Shown here one piece after another: positions 58,160 to 64,000 of a stretch of DNA of 64,000 nt. Positions within the stretch are counted from its first letter, which is position 1. Each line of letters opens with the position of its first letter. The stretch comes from Armillaria gallica. Taxonomy: Eukaryota; Basidiomycota; Agaricomycetes; Agaricales; Physalacriaceae. The position numbers and the translations under genes are program-made. Where the stretch lies: assembly GCA_037576215.1 (NCBI GenBank), contig JBANDB010000005.1:4836001-4900000 (forward strand), read 5' to 3'. Below the pieces are notes generated by a model. That model was given only the letters and a program-made list of their open reading frames with translations. It had not been told where the DNA came from and did not search any database.

Positions 58160-59352
58160 CTATGCCTTGCCTACGGAATCAAATAAGACAAAGAACCTAT
58201 CGCACACCTTCGCAAAGACCTCAGTGGCCTCCTCAACCGCGTCAGGGAAGGGTTTTGACTTTAGTCCAGCTGTGAGAGATTCGACGTAGGGATCACGTCC
58301 CCACGAGTTAACGTTGAACTGAGAAATGTGCGATAAATGATAAAATGAAGATGGCATGTAGATCCTGAGTGATACCTTACTGACACCACTCTTTACGCAT
58401 TCCTTGAATAACTCATCAGGAAGCTCGTCGGTACCGTGCAAGCAAATAGGAACCCCACGACCCTTGAAGGTCGTTCTGAGCTGTCTCAAACTATGAACGT
58501 GAGAGAAAGGGACACAGGAAACAGATAAACAACGCACATTTCTTGGTTGAAATTCGGCGGATTAATATATGAGCCGTGAAGGTTGCCAATTGACGGTGCG
58601 AGAATGGTGGCACCTGTACTGTATATCGAGTCAGAAATGCGAAGGAAAACCGCCAAAGGGTAGGAGTAAGACGTACCCCGTTATGAACGTGTCAGCTTTG
58701 GCTGGGTCCGTGAGCTTTGCACCTGAAATCATGCGTAGTCCGGCTTCCCCGCCCTCCAGTCTTCCGAGTTCCACTTCAACAGCTACGCCAACTTTCCGGG
58801 CACGCTCGACCCAGGGTCGTGCCTCTTCGATGTTTTCCTCGTCAGTCTAAAGGAATCGAGAGTTCAGATAACTTATACAATTATCGAACAACGATGATCA
58901 CCTCCGCGTGGCTGGCGTCAACCATTATGCTGTCGAACGCGATGCCTTGTTCAGCAAGACCAACTGCAAGCTCAAGATGCTCTTTGTCGGTGGCATGGTC
59001 CAGATGCACGGCGATGGGTACGGATGCAGAGTGTGCGCTACCTCAATATAAAATTATTTTCGTTTGGAACAATCAAGCGGGACCTACGCATCCAAGCAAA
59101 ACTGAAGGAAAGGACCCTTCCCATAAGCCAAAGTTACTGGGAAGAGCTGGAGAATAGCGGGGGATTTAGATCGCTCGGCCGCTCGTACGAGCCCAATCAC
59201 TGAGTGAGCATCATAACTTTGAACTAGTAAGATACCATACCTGACATAGTGATATACAACACTTACCAAGTCTGCGCCAAGATACCATACCCTTCTTTCT
59301 CAGCCTTCAACAGGATATCGAGAGTACGATTGCCTTTGAAAGATTCGGACAT
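58160..59352 (-). CDS. class II ketose-bisphosphate aldolase family protein
   Basis: A metal-dependent aldolase of the fructose/tagatose-bisphosphate type. From ATG 59352: KGNRTLDILLKAEKEGYGIL, YDAHSVIGLVRAAERSKSPA, SASVPIAVHLDHATDKEHLE (zinc His in HLDH), GIAFDSIMVDASHAE|TDEEN, VAVEVELGRLEGGEAG, SGAKLTDPAKADTFITG, ATILAPSIGNLHGSYINPPN (second zinc His), GVPICLHGTDELPDELFKEC (third zinc His; GTDEL replaces the common GGSGI), then FNVNSWGRDPYVESLTAGLK and the end FVLFDSVGKA. About six introns of 45-55 nt are needed. All metal ligands are visible, so it looks functional. The altered loop after the third His suggests a substrate other than fructose-1,6-bisphosphate. Confidence 0.87.
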
Positions 59353-59358
59353 GGTTGG

Positions 59359-59815
59359 CTAGTAGAGGAAGTAGATGCCAAGTTGAGGTAACTGCCAAGG
59401 TGTGAAATCTGGACCTAGAAATATATTATCGACATGTGTAGGAGCCGGGACAGGCGTGTTCCCTTTCCACTGTGGATTCGGAACGAGGGTAGATATAGAC
59501 CCGGATCGGGTGACCGGGCCGAAGTTTTCTGCCTTTTCCTGCTTCAAAACTCCCACTCACTCTTCTTCCGGAACTTCGAGGGTGTTCACGCAAACTACAC
59601 CAGGCACGTTATGAGGGGAGATATATTATGCTGGACACCTTCTGCGTCCTGATCGTGACGCACGTACAGCTATGATCATGGACAGCTGGAAAAATATTCT
59701 CCAGCGTGGCGAATTTGATGTCTCGGATAGATACCGTTCCGCAATCGTAACTGCTCAGTGCGGGGAACGTATTTTCGACACTGGGGAAATCCAGGGGAAG
59801 CGGGGAGTCGGACAT
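59359..59815 (-). pseudogene. unrecognised gene with an internal stop, abutting the aldolase
   Basis: From ATG 59815 (LPLDFPSVENTFPALSSYDC, then TLENIFPAVHDHS), a 74-nt intron (GTACGT to GTGTAG) joins CVNTLEVPEEE. A TGA follows, and the frame then continues GVLKQEKAENFGPVTRSG, PQWKGNTPVPAPTHVDNIFL and DFTPWQLPQLGIYFLY. It stops 6 nt before the aldolase ATG on the same strand. The text looks like genuine protein but I do not know the family. It may be a broken upstream gene or a lost N-terminal part of the aldolase. Confidence 0.4.
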
Positions 59816-59947
59816 GCTTGAAAGAGAGTCAGGTCGCGGCGCCAAATGGCCTTCGTCTTTCCCAACAACCCCTCTCTCCCCTGCTTCCTACCCCTCTCTA
59901 CCGGCTATTATCTTCTCCTCTGAATAGACTGCGACAATATGATATAT

Positions 59948-61556
59948 GATTCCGGAAAGCCGGAGCAGAGGAATTTGCCAACACCGTGTACGAGCCCGGA
60001 AGCGAGGTCGAGAAGAGACTCGTGCGGAAGATCGACAGACATATAGTACGTTGTTTTCTTTGTCGCGAACTTATGAGCTCCTTCTAACTCCAGGGTAAGG
60101 TCCCCACAGTTTGAGTGCTGTACACGCCATCATATCTGGGTAAGTATTGAAGTCTGTCTATTTATCGACCACGTACTTTGAAAGACCGTACCAACATCGG
60201 AAATGCAAAGAGCGGAAAGATGGAGGAAGCCCTGAGCTTGACGTCCAACCGGTATTCAATAATATTATTGGTGTTCTTCGTAGGTTTTTTTGTTTCCCTG
60301 GAAATACAGTCGAGTTGATTATTTTCGTCGCAGATATCATATGTTATATTTGAAGTTCCTGCAAATATGCTCCTTACACGCGTGAGGCCCTCTTACTAGT
60401 AAGCTCGCATTTTTTCACGTTTGTCATTCTATCTGAAACGCGTTTCCCTTTCTTTCTAAAAGCTTGTCGGGCCTTTGCTCCATCTGGGGTGCTGTGACAG
60501 CTTCCATGGCTGCAGCAAGCAACTATCGACAACTTTTTGGTGACCGGTTCTGTCTCTGTGTCGTCGAGGCGGGCTTCGCTCCCGGAGTTGCGTTCTATCT
60601 TAGCTCGTGGTATAAGAGATATGAGTTGGCCAAGAGGTTCGCCGTTTATTATACTGCAGCTGCTGTTTCCGTACGAGGACTCCATCTTCGATACGTATAA
60701 CGTCGTTGATATATAATCTCCAGGGTGCTTTCTCTGGTCTCCTTGCTGGTGTCATAACAGACAATCTTGACGGTGCCCGAGGAATTGATGGCTAGAAATG
60801 GCTTCTCATTGAGGGAGTGGCCTCTTCCTTTGGTGGTCGGTCTGAAGTGCATTCTTATGATTTCCTTCTAACCGTACATATGTATAGTTTACTTCACCTG
60901 GATGATTCTCCCAGACTGGCCCAGTACGACAAAATGGTTGACTCCCGAGGAGAGAGTAGGTTGAGATCCGTTGCTCGGCATTGTAGCTCATCTGACGAAG
61001 TTTGGCCTAGTTCATTGCAATCCAGCGCCTTGCAAATGATGGTATTGGGAACACCGCTACCGGTACATCCGATGCCCCATCTCACAAGGAGGCTACACCA
61101 AGCAGTACATGACTATCCCAATACACATGGTAGCTTGTCGGTATCGTATACTTCTGCTTTCTCTCCGATATTAAGAAGGAGCGAGGCAACTACGTGACGA
61201 TCACTTCACTGATCACCGGTGTATCGTTTATCATCACGGTGGCAGTCGATAACCAGAAAGTGAAGTACGCTTTCTTGTGTTTCGCTGTTGCAAATATTAT
61301 GCTGCATGTCCATTGACATTGTTGGTGAGTTTTTACGTGTCAAGACAGCGGACCACTTTCTGATAGCATCAACCTAGTGGGTATCGGGCATCCTACGGAG
61401 AAAAGAGCAATAGCCATTGCCATCGTAAATGGACTGGGTAATGTTGTAGCGCATTTGTCTTGGCTCTCATTGTTTCCGCATAGATCTTGAAAGTTCTGTT
61501 GAAGAGATATCCATCTAAAGGTCTTAATGATGACCTAGCGCTGACTAAGGACTAAA
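59948..61556 (+). pseudogene. MFS transporter (Dal5/allantoate-permease type) with nonsense codon
   Basis: The anion:cation symporter family of the major facilitator superfamily. Readable parts in order: YEPGSEVEKRLVRKIDRHI; IGNAKSGKMEEALSLTSNRY and SIILLVFFVGFF; WGAVTASMAAASNYRQLFGD; VEAGFAPGVAFYLSSWYKRY; GAFSGLLAGVITDNLDGARG followed by IDG-TAG-KWLLIEG at 60793-60795, where the family has Trp; YFTWMILPDWPSTTKWLTPE; GYTKQYMTIPIHMVA; FCFLSDIKKERGNYVTITSL; HPTEKRAIAIAIVNGLGN; and a C terminus KRYPSKGLNDDLALTKD. Several gaps are introns, others are unclear, and no good start codon is visible. The TAG looks like TGG changed by one transition. Confidence 0.65.
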
Positions 61557-61887
61557 GGATGTCGATGCAGGAGGCTATAGCGTATTTGCCATACATTGTT
61601 ATTGATGCGGCGGCCGAACGACCTTAAAAATTGGGATGTCTTCACTGTCAGATTTCTAACCGTGCAAAGGAATCTTGGCGCTCGGCCCAGTTAGATTCTA
61701 TCAATATATACATAAACAAAGAAATATAGTAACCTACAATTTTTTTGAAGTAGGGTGTGGACGTGGAATTGACAGCAGGATTTCCAGATCAGGATTGCGA
61801 GCTTCATGCACAGCCACCCCCATATCGTAAACTTTCAAAATTCAAATAATCTCTGTTTGAACTTTAGCTTCCACATTGTCCGTACCG
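61557..61887. other. intergenic, promoter of the Zn2Cys6 gene
   Basis: No gene is seen. Confidence 0.4.
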
Positions 61888-64000
61888 ATGACCTCGACAT
61901 CGCCCGTGGAGCGGCACCGCCCATCCCCAACATCTCATGACGATGACAGCAGCGCCGACGTCGCGAATCTCACCCACAGGGGTTCCGTCCCAGCCAGTGA
62001 AAAGCGTGTACCTCTAGCCTGCCATAGGTGTAGAACCAAGCGTGCAAGATGCTCCGGAGAACGCCCTATCTGCCGTACCTGCGCCAAAGTCGGCGAGGAA
62101 TGTACTTGGCCTAGTGGTAGACGACGAAAACGAACTCGGAAGGAAATGGAGGAAGAGGAACGTAGGCAGAAGGAAAGGGAACAGATGTCAGTGAAGGACG
62201 ACAAGATTTTGGAGGATCTAAAGGACCCGAATCGGAATGTGATGTCACCTTCATTTACTTGGGTGAGTGTAATGTTGCCCGCCTATGCGCGTCGTTCTCA
62301 CGCGATACAAGGCAAACAGTGGTGTTTTGGACCAATCCATGAATGCGGCTAATATGTGGGATTTCCCTATGTCCGTACCGTCGTCATCGTATATATGGCC
62401 TACGCCAGGGCCCTCCGTTATGAGCCAGATACCAATGACACCCATTATTCCACTTTCGCAACTCAGTGGCCAACCAGAAAAACAGACTGCGAATCTCGTG
62501 CGCGCTCTCGAGTCCCAAGTTGCCTATATTGATGGAGATCCCACAAATTCAGACGGATTGGAATTGTATTATTATCGTTTTGTAGGTCCTTTCTTTTTGG
62601 AGATAGTGCTTGCATTAACTACGACCTGTGCCCAGTCCGGATCTACTGCAATTCATCCGGGCATTAATCGGATCTCATTGAAACTTCAGCCAAAAGCTGC
62701 AGGGTCAAGCGCCAGTGCACCAGTGCCCAGGTCCCAATCTAAGCCTGGTTCGCCAGAGCCACCAGACCAAATGTTTGACGATGCCGGATTGCCATTGCCG
62801 CATATTCGACTACCTCTGCTCGATACATTTTTCAGCACCATGAGCGCGTATTTTCCCAGCGTAGATCGGAAAAGGATGGATTTAAGGCTGGAGACAGGCA
62901 CAATGTCGGCGTTCCTGTTGAATTGTATATGTGCCGTCAGTGCGAGCTGAGTCGCGTCGTTAACGGTTGCACTTCAGCTGGTATGCTTCAAGAGACGAAG
63001 ATGGGCCCATAGGTCCCATTTCTTTACAGCGACGTGCCAGTTTTCGGAGTGCCGGATTTATCATGTAATTGATGTCGCGGTTGACTAGATTTCATCCTTC
63101 AGGGGCTCAGTCTCCTGCAAAAGTTCGTTACATTCCTAATACTGAAAATTTCCTGACCCCGAAGACAGGCTTGCGTTCCTTTCATAACGAAAGCGCAAGA
63201 GCTTATTATCCCCCTTCTGCATTTACCTACAACGGACGTAGTAACAGGCCTGTTACTTCTGTCTTGGGCAAATTTTGGCCAGAACTCAGAGAGTGGACTA
63301 TGGGTAAGATCCTATTATGGCGCTTGGTTGTGCCATTTTGACCTGAAGAGATGTTCTAGCAATATTCCGGGTATCGTCATCTTCTGTTGCGACAGTTGCT
63401 GCGATGCTGATGTATTGAGGCAGCATGGCAATGCGAATGGCCCTGGACCTAGGATTGCACGAGGTTTGTTTCCGTGCTTTTGTCTTCGTCTCATCTTGAT
63501 GGGTTTGTAGATATCTGAGATATACGAGTCACTCGCACACGTCGTCCGGACGCGTTTGCTATTCTGGAATCTCTTCATAACGGTAATATCGGCCAGAAAT
63601 CACTAGGAAGCCTCACATTCTCACTCGGTACTTCAGGACAGAATACTCGCATTTTCCACTGGGCGGCCGCCCTCGATTTCTGAAGAAATAATTGAGATCC
63701 CTCTACCGACTGACGAAGATTTTTTCCCCGATCCTGCTTCGCGCACGGGTGATCCTCATGAAGAAATACAGCCAGTCCCGTTCCAGCATTGGGTCAGACT
63801 GATGGTATTGTGTGGGCGAATAGCAAATGTATTGAACGGGCGTCGAGGGAGACTGCGGACTCTAGTGGGTCCAAGTGAACCAAGCTTCGACTTGCTAAGT
63901 GGGCTTCAGGGGCAGCTTGTGCAATTCTATGCAGATCTTCCAGAGGAAATGAAGTGGAGCGTGGAGAATTTCAGGAAACAAGAGGCACGAAATCATGGGG
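61888..64000 (+). CDS. Zn2Cys6 transcription factor, truncated by the window edge
   Basis: From ATG 61888 the binuclear cluster is complete near residues 45-75 (ACHRCRTKRARCSGERPICR, then CAKVGEECTW), followed by a basic/Glu-rich linker (RRRKRTRKEMEEEERRQ). Later exons give LSQLSGQPEKQTANLVRALE, RLPLLDTFFSTMSAYFPSVD, and the fungal-specific domain hallmarks SMAMRMALDLGLHE and DRILAFSTGRPPSISEEIIE. The last exon is open to base 64000. One concern is the frame of MRMALDLGLHE, which contains TGA at 63416-63418 where a Trp codon would be expected (MLMY-stop-GSM), so the gene may be broken. The splice path between 62950 and 63350 is not resolved. The target pathway is unknown. Confidence 0.7.

Noticed and set aside
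1..64000. CRISPR arrays, operons, Shine-Dalgarno sites
   Set aside because: The window is eukaryotic (short GT-AG introns throughout); no regularly spaced direct repeats were seen.

Overview
This window is nuclear DNA of a filamentous basidiomycete, most likely an Agaricomycete. Nearly every real gene is cut by 45-60 nt GT-AG introns. The gene set is characteristic: a class I hydrophobin, DUF6534 membrane proteins, Zn2Cys6 regulators, small TKL-like kinases, an SFP1-type zinc-finger factor and F-box-like families. I cannot assign an order or species. Products are inferred from family motifs read in the translations; no search was run.

Layout. 1-16 kb is a decayed tandem segmental duplication. 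An F-box-like gene, a TKL-like kinase and an SLD5 (GINS) copy are repeated as F-box / kinase / SLD5 / F-box / kinase / SLD5 / F-box. All three F-box copies and both SLD5 copies carry disabling changes, whereas both kinase copies still read through with complete catalytic motifs. In the second unit the kinase has lost its original first exon and lies directly downstream, on the same strand, of two intron-split Spa2 homology (SHD) repeats; the sequence breakpoint is at the intron donor. A 497-bp hAT-type MITE with a perfect 8-bp target duplication lies in the first unit.

17-23 kb holds an SDR oxidoreductase, coatomer delta (COPI) and an EamA/DMT transporter. 23-28 kb is gene-poor. 28-36 kb holds an SFP1-like C2H2 regulator, a Zn2Cys6 regulator and a UAS/UBX ER-associated-degradation-type protein. 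37-43 kb holds a complete dihydroxyacetone kinase and a conserved-looking unknown gene, flanked by a small inverted duplication that includes a candidate secreted peptide. 44-58 kb holds a five-exon hydrophobin, three DUF6534 membrane-protein genes (two in tandem) and two broken SDR copies. 58-64 kb holds a class II ketose-bisphosphate aldolase, a broken ORF just upstream of it, a Dal5-type MFS transporter with a nonsense codon, and a Zn2Cys6 regulator running off the right edge.

How it fits together: this is ordinary housekeeping (COPI, ERAD, glycerone metabolism, growth regulation) interleaved with fast-turnover accessory families that duplicate, shuffle and decay. The disabling stop codons I could compare or infer are all of the C-to-T / G-to-A type. 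The strongest candidate for something undescribed is the SHD/kinase chimera at 8.9-11.2 kb.
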